A stretch of 64,000 nucleotides of DNA, taken from Methylomonas sp. Lineage in GTDB: Bacteria; Pseudomonadota; Gammaproteobacteria; Methylococcales; Methylomonadaceae. The notes beneath the pieces were generated by a model that did no database searches, was not told the origin of the DNA, and saw only the letters and a program-made list of their open reading frames with translations. The position numbers and the translations under genes were made by a program. Below are positions 54,901-63,218 of this stretch, piece after piece (positions within the stretch are counted from its first letter, which is position 1; every line of letters starts with the position of its first letter). Where the stretch lies: positions 1 through 64,000 of the forward strand of contig PERU01000006.1 of NCBI GenBank assembly GCA_002928965.1, written 5' to 3'.

Positions 54901-56146
54901 CAATGTTTTCATAGGGTAACTCGCCAGTGAGCAGTTCATAAAAAACCATTCCGGCAGAGAAAATATCAGAGGCAATTGATGCTTCTTTTGGCTCGGATTT
55001 TTGTTCGGAAACTACTAGCTCTGGCGCCCTATAGGTAGGATCCAGCTCATCGGAAATCTGATGAGCAATGGTTTCCGAAGTAGAACGATCTTTTCCGACA
55101 CGAGCGAAATCGAAGTCAGTTACCCGGGCAACACCGCCTTTGGTAACCAAAATTGCATCGGGAGTCAGATTCCGGTGAATAACTTGATGCTGATGGGCAT
55201 GGTCCAACGCAGCAAGAACACCCTTAATCACCTGATACTTTTGATCGGTGGTCAGCGCAAAAGACGGCTTTTTTAGATGCTGGCGTAACACTTGCCCGGA
55301 AACATCATCCGTTACCAAGGTAACTTCATTGCCATCTTCCGATTGAATTAAATCCCTTACGGCTAGCACGTTTGAGTGAGCGCTCATATGCTGAACTGCC
55401 ACAAAAGCATTGCTGATTTTCTTCAGCTCTGCTTTGCGAGACGGTACATCCAAGTAAGGATCGGCGCGATAGACCCGAAGACGAACTTGACCGGCTTTAG
55501 CGCCGAGCAGATTATGTTTGGCACGGTATTCTGTATAACGATCGTTACCACCTAGTTTTTCTTCGACTTGCCAACTGCCAAACACTGGTGGCGCAGAAAT
55601 GGGTTTAGCCTTACCTTGAATCGCCTTGTCGATGAAAGAATGATAATTGCGAATATCCGAGAGGCGATGATTGGGAATCTTAGTTTTATCGGCAAAAAAC
55701 TTAAGACAGCGCTTATAGTCAGTGACATCTGGACTATCGATACTTGCCGGGTCATAGAGTTGAGCATCATCTGAAGTCAGTAGTACGGCTGACTGTACAT
55801 GCACTTTTCTAAGTTCAGTAATACCTTTATTACTATCTGACAACAACGTGCTCATCACCCTGGCATGGTTACGAAGCTTGGCAAGGGGCGAGTGAAACGG
55901 CTGCCGTCCCTCGGGATACCATTTGGAACCATACACATCGATGTTGCCCCGCGTTCCTTTGACATCCACTAAGTACACCGCGTGAGGCGCGAGGATAGCG
56001 ATGTCGATTTCGAACACTTCCTCGCCCTGACGCATCTCAAAGTTGTGGAAGATCAGCCAGCCATCGGGCAGATGATCCCGAAGGAAACCGATGGCCTGGC
56101 GTTCAGAATCGTTCGCGGGTTGCCCGATGGGTATGACCTTCGCCAT
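51974..56146 (-). CDS. NERD/double-kinase/ATPase protein, PglW-like (probable mad6)
   Basis: The 1390-residue protein has, in order: a NERD nuclease-related domain (about 10-110; EVFEIDIAILAPHAVYLVDVK); a kinase-like domain (about 190-460) with degenerate VIHRNLTPDAIL and DFDFAR; a second kinase domain (about 505-775) with GSGGFGVAYKV, HQDVKPSNLL and DFNVA; and a P-loop ATPase (from about 860; GNAGDGKTAF), then a Cys cluster CENCDLKDKC. NERD plus kinase recalls PglW of Pgl/BREX systems. The second kinase has DFN in place of DFG. It probably senses infection and signals by phosphorylation (inference). Confidence 0.85.
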   Translation of the reverse strand: MAKVIPIGQPANDSERQAIGFLRDHLPDGWLIFHNFEMRQGEEVFEIDIAILAPHAVYLVDVKGTRGNIDVYGSKWYPEGRQPFHSPLAKLRNHARVMSTLLSDSNKGITELRKVHVQSAVLLTSDDAQLYDPASIDSPDVTDYKRCLKFFADKTKIPNHRLSDIRNYHSFIDKAIQGKAKPISAPPVFGSWQVEEKLGGNDRYTEYRAKHNLLGAKAGQVRLRVYRADPYLDVPSRKAELKKISNAFVAVQHMSAHSNVLAVRDLIQSEDGNEVTLVTDDVSGQVLRQHLKKPSFALTTDQKYQVIKGVLAALDHAHQHQVIHRNLTPDAILVTKGGVARVTDFDFARVGKDRSTSETIAHQISDELDPTYRAPELVVSEQKSEPKEASIASDIFSAGMVFYELLTGELPYENIDQMIEADGKFPIRPSEHKPDLPKGVDEWLQKFCEFDPEDRYASAAIARKTLEELILPEAKNDSAIVVNSSIKVGPQLSENLMNLPQDFILADRFRIQKKLGSGGFGVAYKVFDSLGDVVRVIKLVTKDRRSVYERLRREYKTLTNLPEHQHVVKVIWADRMADAQQTPYIVFEYVEGLDVSDLINNEALSLEDAVRIVREAADGLAHLHKHGVYHQDVKPSNLLWTDKGVRIIDFNVAVSENDEVHGSGGTRRYLPPDYDYSSEPDASDRIDRDLYALGICFYECLTGKYPFDEPSPPVKTQPKDPKQFKGCADFSSSLINVLSKMIAAERNDRFASADELLIALAEVKRLRTALTSGEIDSSFKMVPKLGFESLKPNTNPFVTHLLTLYSQSQVSNAGTRGLDDVGRATYVSTYLDEKLKPALLNGEYRLVIISGNAGDGKTAFIQQFEAFTESKGAQMQRGANGAVFQLNGHTYQSNYDGSQDEGDERNDAVLQKFFAPFAGKNASGWPENQTRLIAINEGRLVDFFLEHEEEFPLLAKQIQQGLAGAAPEGGIAGINLNLRSVVAEPEEGQPSILERLVVRMTQQEYWQACENCDLKDKCFAYHNARTFQDPVAGPKVIERLKMLYTITHLRGRLHITMRDLRSALAFMLVGTQDCDGIHQLYLNGGEETLNRILDGFYFNSWLGGTDGSNDRLIALLREIDVAEVSNPDLDRELGFLNPKTKAMSRFSFAERAGYDNELVETLFRNLPRDYSSKNRARLIAKHRNYLSHMRRRHFFERRDIGWKEMLPYGSIDPFLGAIEQPGAKTIDEVAAILRAINRGEGLSDPARLGNQLALRVRQVDRGSIRSYRLFDGEHFTLRTEQETAAHPFLECLSQALVLLYDTGNGHKASLRINLDIYEMLMRLNNGYRPSIEEQEGFLLSLSVFKNLLASVPYKEVLLTKTGYQFYEICLEDGGLLSLSVSEKGAQHYGS

Positions 56147-56904
56147 TAGCGACCTACTCCCTCAATGGCACGCTCGACGAGTGTGCGAGCTTCATCTTCA
56201 AGCTCTATAGCTAGATCACGTGACTTATATGCGTCAATAACAAGATGATTTATTTCGTCTTGAAAATCGCGAGTCGGATATGGAATCGGCAATTCATGAA
56301 GGAGGCTGAGAAGAGGATATTGCAGCTTCGATCCAAATGAAATTGATCGAATCATACGGAATGCAGTTTCCGATCGCATGAATGCGAATAAGCAACCCTG
56401 AAACATCTCCTCTTGGTCAGCAATAACGCGATAGAAAAGTTCCGAGTAAGCTCTCTCGGCAGCTTTACCCAAAATGAACTCACTGCGACAATACAATTCA
56501 AATTCGCCAAAAGTCCCGGCTCCAGCAATCAAAATTGTCCCTGGTTCAACGAGGACTTCATCGTCTACGCATGATTTTGCAATCCATCGCCCCTCAGGGC
56601 GTAACCAAAAAATCTCTTTCTGCCCAATCATATGGTAAGAATATTCAGGCTCAGCATCTATTCTGTTGTAACGCCCGCCTCGCTTAATGGAACCAGGTAG
56701 ACAAAGCTTCTCTAATGGTTTCCATTGAGTCGCCTTAATTCTGTTCGCAAGACGGTGAAATCTTTGGTTATAGTTGAGCGCGCGGAGTGAATGAACGCCC
56801 ACCTTTGAACTAAACCCAGTATCAGAACCCCATGAGTGCCACTCTGCTTGAGTGATATCTGACAACCCCACGGAACTGAAAAAAAGTCTAGTAGCTTCAT
56901 TCAA
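56146..56904 (-). CDS. Specificity subunit, C-terminal TRD part (probable mad5, split)
   Basis: This 252-residue frame begins at a TTG and has a type I S-subunit-like target-recognition domain (KPLEKLCLPGSIKRGGRYN, then LLSLLHELPIPYPTRDFQDEI) followed by a coiled coil (DLAIELEDEARTLVERAI). It is in the same frame as the upstream 200-residue part; only a TAG at 56938-56940 separates them. Together they make a normal two-TRD subunit of about 464 residues. Confidence 0.8.
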   Translation of the reverse strand: MNEATRLFFSSVGLSDITQAEWHSWGSDTGFSSKVGVHSLRALNYNQRFHRLANRIKATQWKPLEKLCLPGSIKRGGRYNRIDAEPEYSYHMIGQKEIFWLRPEGRWIAKSCVDDEVLVEPGTILIAGAGTFGEFELYCRSEFILGKAAERAYSELFYRVIADQEEMFQGCLFAFMRSETAFRMIRSISFGSKLQYPLLSLLHELPIPYPTRDFQDEINHLVIDAYKSRDLAIELEDEARTLVERAIEGVGR

Positions 56905-56937
56905 TTGATTCTGTCCCTGCGAAAGTAGCTGAGCCGA

Positions 56938-57540
56938 CTATTCAACAAGCCTATTAGCTCGTTCCTCAATTTGGCCCAATCTCGGTACAGGCAGATTGGC
57001 TACGTGATGTGGTTCGATGCTTTGAATAATTGAGCCGTAAGTTCCCGACACGACAATTGGGATGCCAAACCGTGACGACAAAAAGGCATAGAGATACCCT
57101 GGTTTTACCTTCTCCGTGTTTGGGACAACTCGCATAACATGCTCAGAGCAAGCCATGCCATCCATCGCCTCGCGCCCGAAGGCCATCCGACCTGTTGTCC
57201 CAGAGCGAGTGATAAGGGTCCATCCTTTGCGAATGATGAAATTAGGATTCTTTTCTACTTGTCGTTTTGATAAAAGCGGCTGGGAGGACAGATCAAATGC
57301 GAGGATATCTGTGCTTCCCATGAAGGGGACACCATGTTCTGCATCAATCACATATTGCCGCCCCTCCCGGCCTGCATGGAAAATTCCTTCGGTGACGCTA
57401 TCTAAAGGTTCAGTCTGGAATTTTTTCAACAGTTCAATTGCTTCGATTGCACCAGACATATAAGGTCCACAATCAAGGCGACGACCATTGTGTTCAAGCC
57501 ATGTGCTTGGAATCGCTCTGCATTGAAATTTTCTGCTCAT
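56938..57540 (-). CDS. Specificity subunit, N-terminal TRD part (probable mad5, split)
   Basis: The 200-residue product contains the first target-recognition domain (YVIDAEHGVPFMGSTDIL, IIRKGWTLITRSGTTGR, LYAFLSSRFGIPIV) and stops at a TAG just inside the central coiled-coil linker (QIEERANRLVE). It overlaps the methyltransferase stop by 4 nt. It would direct methylation to a sequence motif; with one TRD per half it might still assemble as a half-subunit. Confidence 0.85.
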   Translation of the reverse strand: MSRKFQCRAIPSTWLEHNGRRLDCGPYMSGAIEAIELLKKFQTEPLDSVTEGIFHAGREGRQYVIDAEHGVPFMGSTDILAFDLSSQPLLSKRQVEKNPNFIIRKGWTLITRSGTTGRMAFGREAMDGMACSEHVMRVVPNTEKVKPGYLYAFLSSRFGIPIVVSGTYGSIIQSIEPHHVANLPVPRLGQIEERANRLVE

Positions 57541-59555
57541 AACGTCACCTCACTGGTTGTAAGAAATTCCTTGTATTTCTCTGCTACTACCGGCAATTCA
57601 TCATCGATACGTGGGTTAAGACGGAATGAGTGGCGAATCTCCACTTCTCTACCATTCCGGATCCGTTCGATAACTTCTTCCTTAAAGATCAAAACATCAC
57701 CATCAGGCGCGCGTTGAAATAGTCTTCCCCGTGTGTCTACCCCAGCCCGTTCAACAACAGCCATGAAAACTTTGTATTCCGGGTGTTCAGTGTTAATTAG
57801 CTCTTCCTGACTGCGACGACGCAGGACGAGAAGACTTGGCCTGGCAGCCTTCAGACCATATTCCTTCACGGTGACCTTGAACGGCTCCTCCGGCAGGTCA
57901 ACCGAAGCCAAGACCTCGCAGTGGCGTAATATCCACCAGCGAATGTACTCATCGCCTGGGTTTCCTAAAACACCATCAGGGAGAAGAATTCCAACACGGC
58001 CTATTCCGGGTTTGACCCAAGCCAGCGCACGCTCAATAAATAAAACTTCAGGTGGAACACCTCCCGTGTTGATGGCACCTGAGTTAACGTAACCGTCTCC
58101 ACCTTCTTCTTTGTTCCAGACCTTTCCAAGGTCATACTGGGAGAGAATTGATTCGTCGACAATAACATCCTTTGTTGAGAACCAGGGGTTGAGCAGAACC
58201 ACGTCCATGCTGCCCAGCGGCAAGGCTGGGCGAGCTGCTTCGATGCCATCCAAATCGCCCTCCGGAAAGGTTCGGGCATCTATGCGGAACACACGACCGG
58301 GATTGCCGGTGGTGAACAGCAGGTTCATGCGGCTGGCGACGGCCAGAAACGGATCGATGTCGCAGCCCAGAGCGTTGCTGGCCGCCCAAACGGCGGTTTC
58401 GTTTTGCGCTTGGCGGTTCTGTTCATTGGTGGCTTCGTCGGGCGTAGTACCCAGGGCAGCCAGTTTCTTCTTGAAAATGTGCACGGCGGTCATAGCCAGA
58501 AAGGTGCCGGTACCGCTGGAACAATCTATTATGCGTTCGCCTGGTTGTGGGTCAAGCATCTCCACCGCCATCTCGGCAACATTCAGCGGCGTAGGGTAGC
58601 GCCCCTCACGGCCGTCCATTACGCTGCGGGCGACAGCACGGAAGGCTCCAGTGCGGAATCGGGGTTGGGTTTCGCACAGAGAGTAGCGCGCCAGTTCCAT
58701 GACCACGCGGGCAATCTCGTGAGGCTCTAACGTCAGATCCCAGCCACGTGTCAGCAGGTTCGGTTGCCAAACCTTGGCAGCGGCAATGGATTCATTGATG
58801 CGCTGGGCAATAGCCTGTTGGCCTGCTTCGGTGAAAGGCTCGTCGCCCCTGATCCAGAATTTGCTCTCGCCGGTGGACAGGGTCTCATCAAAGATTTTGG
58901 CCAGCATCAGAACAGCCAATTGCTTGAAGGAATCCTTGTGGTCTAGACCGAGATTGCGATTCAGATACTGGCGGCAACGCAGTAGGGCATCTTCAAGACC
59001 TTCTGCTTCGGCACTAACCTGGATGACCCCACCGGAACGGTCGATATCGGTGGTATTTTCACCTCGCACAGGCCAAACGCCCAGAGGCTTAGCGCGGACC
59101 TCAAATCGTGTGCGCACGACTTGGAACAGAAATTCTTCCTGACCATTTGTCCACATACCCAGTGTCGCGCCAGGCATCAATTCCAGTAGCTCTTTAAGCT
59201 CGCGAATATCTATATCGGCCTCGGCAATAGAACGAAGTTCGACGCGTTTTTTTTGATCTTTACAAACAATGATCCGCTGCAGATTGTCGTTGTTGTGCTC
59301 AGCGCCGGGTCTAAAAATCGCGATGTCGATACGTTTTCGCCGCTGGCCTGTGATCTGGGGATTGTAATTCACCTCCAGATCATCCCGATCAAACCCGTAG
59401 CTATCAATAAGCTGGCGTAATACTTTCTGTACCAACAGCTTTTTGGCAGAAACGGTTTCCTTTGTTCCGGTTAGGATATCAATGAAAAAATTATCTGGGC
59501 CGCTCTCTTCGTCAGCATCGAGTTGGACTTCCAAAATCTCGTCTTGCTCGCTCAT
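57537..59555 (-). CDS. N6-adenine methyltransferase-like protein with altered motif IV (probable mad4)
   Basis: The 672-residue protein has an N-terminal HsdR_N-like domain (about 25-170, with WTNGQEEFLFQ) and a HsdM-like methylase domain. SAM motif I is DCSSGTGTFLA. Motif IV reads LNPWF where active enzymes have NPPF/NPPY. This may lower or abolish catalysis, so it could be a structural partner of the other methyltransferase. It overlaps its neighbours by 4 nt on each side. Confidence 0.85.
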   Translation of the reverse strand: MSEQDEILEVQLDADEESGPDNFFIDILTGTKETVSAKKLLVQKVLRQLIDSYGFDRDDLEVNYNPQITGQRRKRIDIAIFRPGAEHNNDNLQRIIVCKDQKKRVELRSIAEADIDIRELKELLELMPGATLGMWTNGQEEFLFQVVRTRFEVRAKPLGVWPVRGENTTDIDRSGGVIQVSAEAEGLEDALLRCRQYLNRNLGLDHKDSFKQLAVLMLAKIFDETLSTGESKFWIRGDEPFTEAGQQAIAQRINESIAAAKVWQPNLLTRGWDLTLEPHEIARVVMELARYSLCETQPRFRTGAFRAVARSVMDGREGRYPTPLNVAEMAVEMLDPQPGERIIDCSSGTGTFLAMTAVHIFKKKLAALGTTPDEATNEQNRQAQNETAVWAASNALGCDIDPFLAVASRMNLLFTTGNPGRVFRIDARTFPEGDLDGIEAARPALPLGSMDVVLLNPWFSTKDVIVDESILSQYDLGKVWNKEEGGDGYVNSGAINTGGVPPEVLFIERALAWVKPGIGRVGILLPDGVLGNPGDEYIRWWILRHCEVLASVDLPEEPFKVTVKEYGLKAARPSLLVLRRRSQEELINTEHPEYKVFMAVVERAGVDTRGRLFQRAPDGDVLIFKEEVIERIRNGREVEIRHSFRLNPRIDDELPVVAEKYKEFLTTSEVTL

Positions 59556-60679
59556 CCTTTGTGCTCCTTTTTGTCTTTTTTGTATTTAGGCTCTGGAAGC
59601 AGTCCCTTAGCCATTTGCTCAATTTTCCCAGATACTTTGGCAATGTTATCTACCGAAACCCCGGACGGAAGAAAATCTGAATCTTTTAGGTGGGCTGATA
59701 CATAAGCAGGGCTTGAACCACATAACCCCAATTGTTGGGTAACAATAAACGCGGTCGCTTCGGCCTCAATCTCCATAGAGTGGTGATCTAAGTTAAATCG
59801 GCTAGGCCACCAAAGATCTTGATCGCCTCCCAAGTGCCCCAAGAAAATGTGCGCTAGTTCGTGGCAAAGAACGCCAAATCGGCTTGGCTCATCGATTCCG
59901 TTGTGAATAACAATCCGCATTTTCCATTCGCTACCACGCTTGGCATGCGTTGCGAATCCACTGTTAGAAAGACTTAGGGCTTTAAATTCGACTCGAATTT
60001 TATAGCGATCTGCGTTCTCAATAAGTTTTTCTAACCATTTGGGCTCCCATTTACCTTCAAACTTAGAGAAGTTTGTTAATTCAGCAGGAAGCGGCTTACC
60101 CTCCGTGGAATCCACGTCATAAACCAACATCACTGGATGCATGGGCGCTAAAATTAGCATCGGCCTAGCGTCCTCGATAATGGTTCGTTCAAATCGATGC
60201 TTCCAATCGGCAGCCGTAGCATAAAAGCCACAGCTTGGATTTTGTATTCTGACCAGCATGTTGTTGTATGGGGCGTAATCTCTAAACTGGCCCATGAAAC
60301 AAATCATTTCTTGAAAGTCCTTGGAATACCGATAATCCTTGCTCATAGAAATAAGGTTATCTATCCCCGTATTTATTTCTCTCCGACCATGAGAATCAAG
60401 AGAGCCAGCAATCGCTTTATCAATACTTCTATCAAGAAGGATATGATTGAGGTACTCCTTCTTATATTCAGATAGGTTTGTGTCTTCAATCAGGCGAAGC
60501 AATGTTTCTTTCAAGCTTTCTCTAGCAGAAAGTCCACACTCCTTTTCGCAAATGCTCAATAACTCTTCAGCGGATGGCTGCAGAGAGCTATTAAGCAAGT
60601 TCAAAATGACGCTCTCGAGCAGCAATGATGAATTATCTTCGAATGAGAAGAGCTCGGCTTGTTGGAACGAGCTGCTCAT
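59552..60679 (-). CDS. ImmA/IrrE-type zinc protease with ArdC-like N-terminus (probable mad3)
   Basis: The 375-residue protein has the zinc-protease motif FGVLCHELAHIFLGHLGG (HELAH) near residue 275, with a Glu-rich EIEAEATAF helix as third ligand. The preceding part (PYNNMLVRIQNPSCGFYATA, DWKHRF) resembles the ArdC N-terminal domain of antirestriction proteins. ImmA-type proteases cleave repressors, so it could relieve the XRE regulator of this operon (inference). Confidence 0.85.
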   Translation of the reverse strand: MSSSFQQAELFSFEDNSSLLLESVILNLLNSSLQPSAEELLSICEKECGLSARESLKETLLRLIEDTNLSEYKKEYLNHILLDRSIDKAIAGSLDSHGRREINTGIDNLISMSKDYRYSKDFQEMICFMGQFRDYAPYNNMLVRIQNPSCGFYATAADWKHRFERTIIEDARPMLILAPMHPVMLVYDVDSTEGKPLPAELTNFSKFEGKWEPKWLEKLIENADRYKIRVEFKALSLSNSGFATHAKRGSEWKMRIVIHNGIDEPSRFGVLCHELAHIFLGHLGGDQDLWWPSRFNLDHHSMEIEAEATAFIVTQQLGLCGSSPAYVSAHLKDSDFLPSGVSVDNIAKVSGKIEQMAKGLLPEPKYKKDKKEHKG

Positions 60680-62211
60680 CCATTTTGCTCCTCAACGAAT
60701 TCACGGTATTTTTGAGCAATAACCGGCAGATCGTTGTCTTCGATTTTTTCGCTGCGGGTTAGTGTTCGCTCCACAAAGCGACCACCTATGCGAATACGCT
60801 CGATGTGCTGTTTTGGCTCGATAATCTCTTCTCCGTCTGGCGTGCGCTTATAGAGTTTGTTTCCACGACGATCAAAGCCGACTTTGTCGGCTACCGCCAT
60901 AAAGACCGGATATTCTTCAGCGCCGCCCAATGCTTCTGCACGTTTTTCCTCTTCGGTTTTGCGACGTAGAAACAGCAGGCTGGTCAGGATGTTGACGTTA
61001 GCTTCTGCAATAAATGCCTCTACCGGCAGGTCGATGGAAGCGAGTACCTGAGTTTCCCGCATGATCCACCAACGGATGTATTCGGCGGCTGGGTTTCCAA
61101 GAACACCATCGGGTAAAACGATCCCCATGCGCCCTGATCCCGGTTTTAGCCATTTGATGCAACGCTCGATAAACAGGATCTCTGGAGCCACGCTGCCTTT
61201 TAGAACGCCTGTATTTCGAAAACCAGAATCGCCATCGGATTCCCAACTATGGGCGAGCTCGTATTGTTCAAGTATGTGTTTGTCGGTGATCGGAATATCA
61301 GATCCAAAGGGAGGATTAGTCGCGATGATGTCAATCGATCCCAGCTTGATTTCAATTTTGGCGTTCGCCAGATCAGCCAGATGGCCCAGAGGAAATTCTA
61401 AGGAATTGATGTTGTATATGTGTCCACGGCCGTCACCCGCCAACACCATATTCATCTGAGCAGCCCGGATCAGAAATGGATCAAAGTCTGCTCCGAATAC
61501 ATTTGCGGCGGCGTATTCTTTCAGTCGTTCATGAACATTTAGGAATTCAGTTGTATCCTCATTTCCAGCTTGCGTGTTTTGCTCGTCACGAAACTTTTTC
61601 AGCATGTGTCCCAGTGTCGCCACTAGGAATCCACCGGTCCCGCAGGCCGGATCCAAAATGGTTTCACTTTCTTTAGGGTCAAGCATTTGAATGACCAGTT
61701 TCACCACGCCTCTTGGAGTGAAATACTGGCCACGGTCGCCACGTAAATTGACGCCTACCAATTCTTGATATGCAACACCTTTGGCATCGACATCGGTTCG
61801 AGTGAAGTCGTATTTAGCCAACTCGGAAACGATAAAAGCTAAGGCTCGGTCGGACAATGTAATTTCTTCATTGCCGCGAAAGATATTTTTGTATTGACTC
61901 TTTACTTCGGTGAAGAGCTCTTCAATTCGTTTTCGAATGGCCTTACGTCCTTCATCCTCGAATTGCTCTTTTGGTCCAGCCCAGAATCGCCGCTGCCATG
62001 CTTGGCGCTGCGTACCCCGCAGGTTCTCGTCGTGCATTTTGCAGAAAATAAGATAAAGAAATTGCCAAAACGCAGCGTCTTTGGGCATGCCTTCGTTGCC
62101 ATGGATAAAGTTATGGCAACGACGGAATGTGATTTTCAGCATCTCGTTGTCAGCCACACGCGTATGGGCGTCAGAGATCACTTCCTTTGTGCCGATCGAT
62201 TCTTCCGCCAT
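60676..62211 (-). CDS. N6-adenine DNA methyltransferase, catalytic part (probable mad2, split)
   Basis: This 511-residue HsdM-like protein has intact motifs: SAM-binding DPACGTGGFLVAT and catalytic NPPF in IIATNPPFGSD. It starts at ATG 62211, but the same frame runs upstream through a TGA at 62323-62325 into an N-terminal HsdR_N-like domain; the sequence between (YGLWTNGLEFFFIEKEQ) matches the equivalent part of the other methyltransferase. Original length was about 668 residues. Re-initiation at 62211, after GGTGAT, could still give an active methylase domain. Confidence 0.85.
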   Translation of the reverse strand: MAEESIGTKEVISDAHTRVADNEMLKITFRRCHNFIHGNEGMPKDAAFWQFLYLIFCKMHDENLRGTQRQAWQRRFWAGPKEQFEDEGRKAIRKRIEELFTEVKSQYKNIFRGNEEITLSDRALAFIVSELAKYDFTRTDVDAKGVAYQELVGVNLRGDRGQYFTPRGVVKLVIQMLDPKESETILDPACGTGGFLVATLGHMLKKFRDEQNTQAGNEDTTEFLNVHERLKEYAAANVFGADFDPFLIRAAQMNMVLAGDGRGHIYNINSLEFPLGHLADLANAKIEIKLGSIDIIATNPPFGSDIPITDKHILEQYELAHSWESDGDSGFRNTGVLKGSVAPEILFIERCIKWLKPGSGRMGIVLPDGVLGNPAAEYIRWWIMRETQVLASIDLPVEAFIAEANVNILTSLLFLRRKTEEEKRAEALGGAEEYPVFMAVADKVGFDRRGNKLYKRTPDGEEIIEPKQHIERIRIGGRFVERTLTRSEKIEDNDLPVIAQKYREFVEEQNG

Positions 62212-62322
62212 AGGCCAATCACCGATGGGATTGCACTTGGTTTCGAAGCGTCTCTGTTCTTTTTCGATAAAGAAAAATTCCAGACCATTGGTCCAAAGAC
62301 CGTATTGAATCGATTCAACGTC

Positions 62323-62682
62323 TCACATTATTGATTCAATTTCGTCAAGATCCTTTGCAGCTTGTTCGAAATCTCGAATGCGTACTGCATTTTTGCCTAC
62401 ATTAGGTTCTTGTCGACAGAGCACAGCCCGACTGATGTTTTCAATCGCGTGCGGCTTACCACTATGAAAAATTGCAACATCCACCTTTTTACGACCGCCA
62501 ATGGCAAAATCGAGCTGCATATCTTCAGGAGAAAAACCATATTCGTGTATCAATGCACGAACAATTCGTTGTCGCACGAGTTCTTTACTTGTTTCTTTTA
62601 CTTGTTTACCCGAAATATAGTCGAGCGTATATCCAGCAGGTATAGTGCCCTCGTTATGCTCGCTATTGTTTTTTGAACTCAT
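62323..62682 (-). CDS. N-terminal domain of the split methyltransferase (probable mad2, 5' part)
   Basis: The 119-residue product has an HsdR_N-like core (ELVRQRIVRALIHEYGFSP, MQLDFAIGGRKKVDVAIF) related to nuclease-fold domains of type I restriction proteins. It ends at an in-frame TGA, after which the frame continues into the methylase domain. It is the first gene of the leftward operon. Confidence 0.8.
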   Translation of the reverse strand: MSSKNNSEHNEGTIPAGYTLDYISGKQVKETSKELVRQRIVRALIHEYGFSPEDMQLDFAIGGRKKVDVAIFHSGKPHAIENISRAVLCRQEPNVGKNAVRIRDFEQAAKDLDEIESIM

Positions 62683-62840
62683 GAAGCAATCCTTTTTGTT
62701 ATTTGGTTCATTATTTCTCTATGACCTGAAGGTACTGGATGTAAAGCATCGTATTCGACATACAAAGGGTGCTACACCAATGTAGGCGAAATTTTATCAC
62801 AGAGTGTTCTGTGTTGCACAACACTAAACATTCGAGTAAT
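62683..62840. promoter_or_regulatory. Divergent control region of the defence operon
   Basis: This 158-bp region separates the regulator gene (rightward) from the operon (leftward). GTGTTG-CA-CAACAC at 62811-62824 is an inverted repeat close to the regulator start and is a candidate operator for an XRE-family dimer. Confidence 0.5.
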
Positions 62841-63218
62841 ATGAATGCCATGAACAATTTCGGCGAAACCTTACGCGACTTAAGAGTAGCTCAAGACCTT
62901 GGCTTGCGGGAAACAGCTACTAAAGTCGGCATTTCACCAGCTTATTTAAGCCGTATTGAGCGCGGCAAGGAAAAACCACCCCGCCCTGAGATAATTAAAG
63001 CTCTAGCGAAGGAGCTTGCCGCTGATCCGGACGTTTTATTTCGTTTGTCATCATCTACTGATCCTGACGTCGTCGACTTTCTCCACGAAAATCAAGATGC
63101 CATGCAACTACTCAGGTTGATTAAAGATGCATCATTCTCTGATATTGAAATGAAGCAATTGATCGATGTAGCTGAAAATTTAAAAAAATCTCAGCAAACC
63201 AATTCATTATCACCCTAA
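62841..63218 (+). CDS. XRE-family regulator (probable mad1)
   Basis: The 125-residue protein has a helix-turn-helix (ETATKVGISPAYLSRIERGKE) near residues 22-42 and a C-terminal helical part. It probably controls the divergent defence operon. I chose the ATG at 62841; 62850 is equally possible, and a longer frame from 62769 would run through the operator. Its 3' end overlaps the lysozyme gene by 9 nt, convergent. Confidence 0.85.
   Translation: MNAMNNFGETLRDLRVAQDLGLRETATKVGISPAYLSRIERGKEKPPRPEIIKALAKELAADPDVLFRLSSSTDPDVVDFLHENQDAMQLLRLIKDASFSDIEMKQLIDVAENLKKSQQTNSLSP

Noticed and set aside
44861-62682. BREX type 2 or DISARM locus
   Set aside because: PglW-like and methylase proteins are present, but no PglZ phosphatase, BrxC/PglY or DISARM helicase/PLD genes are seen; the gene set fits MADS better.
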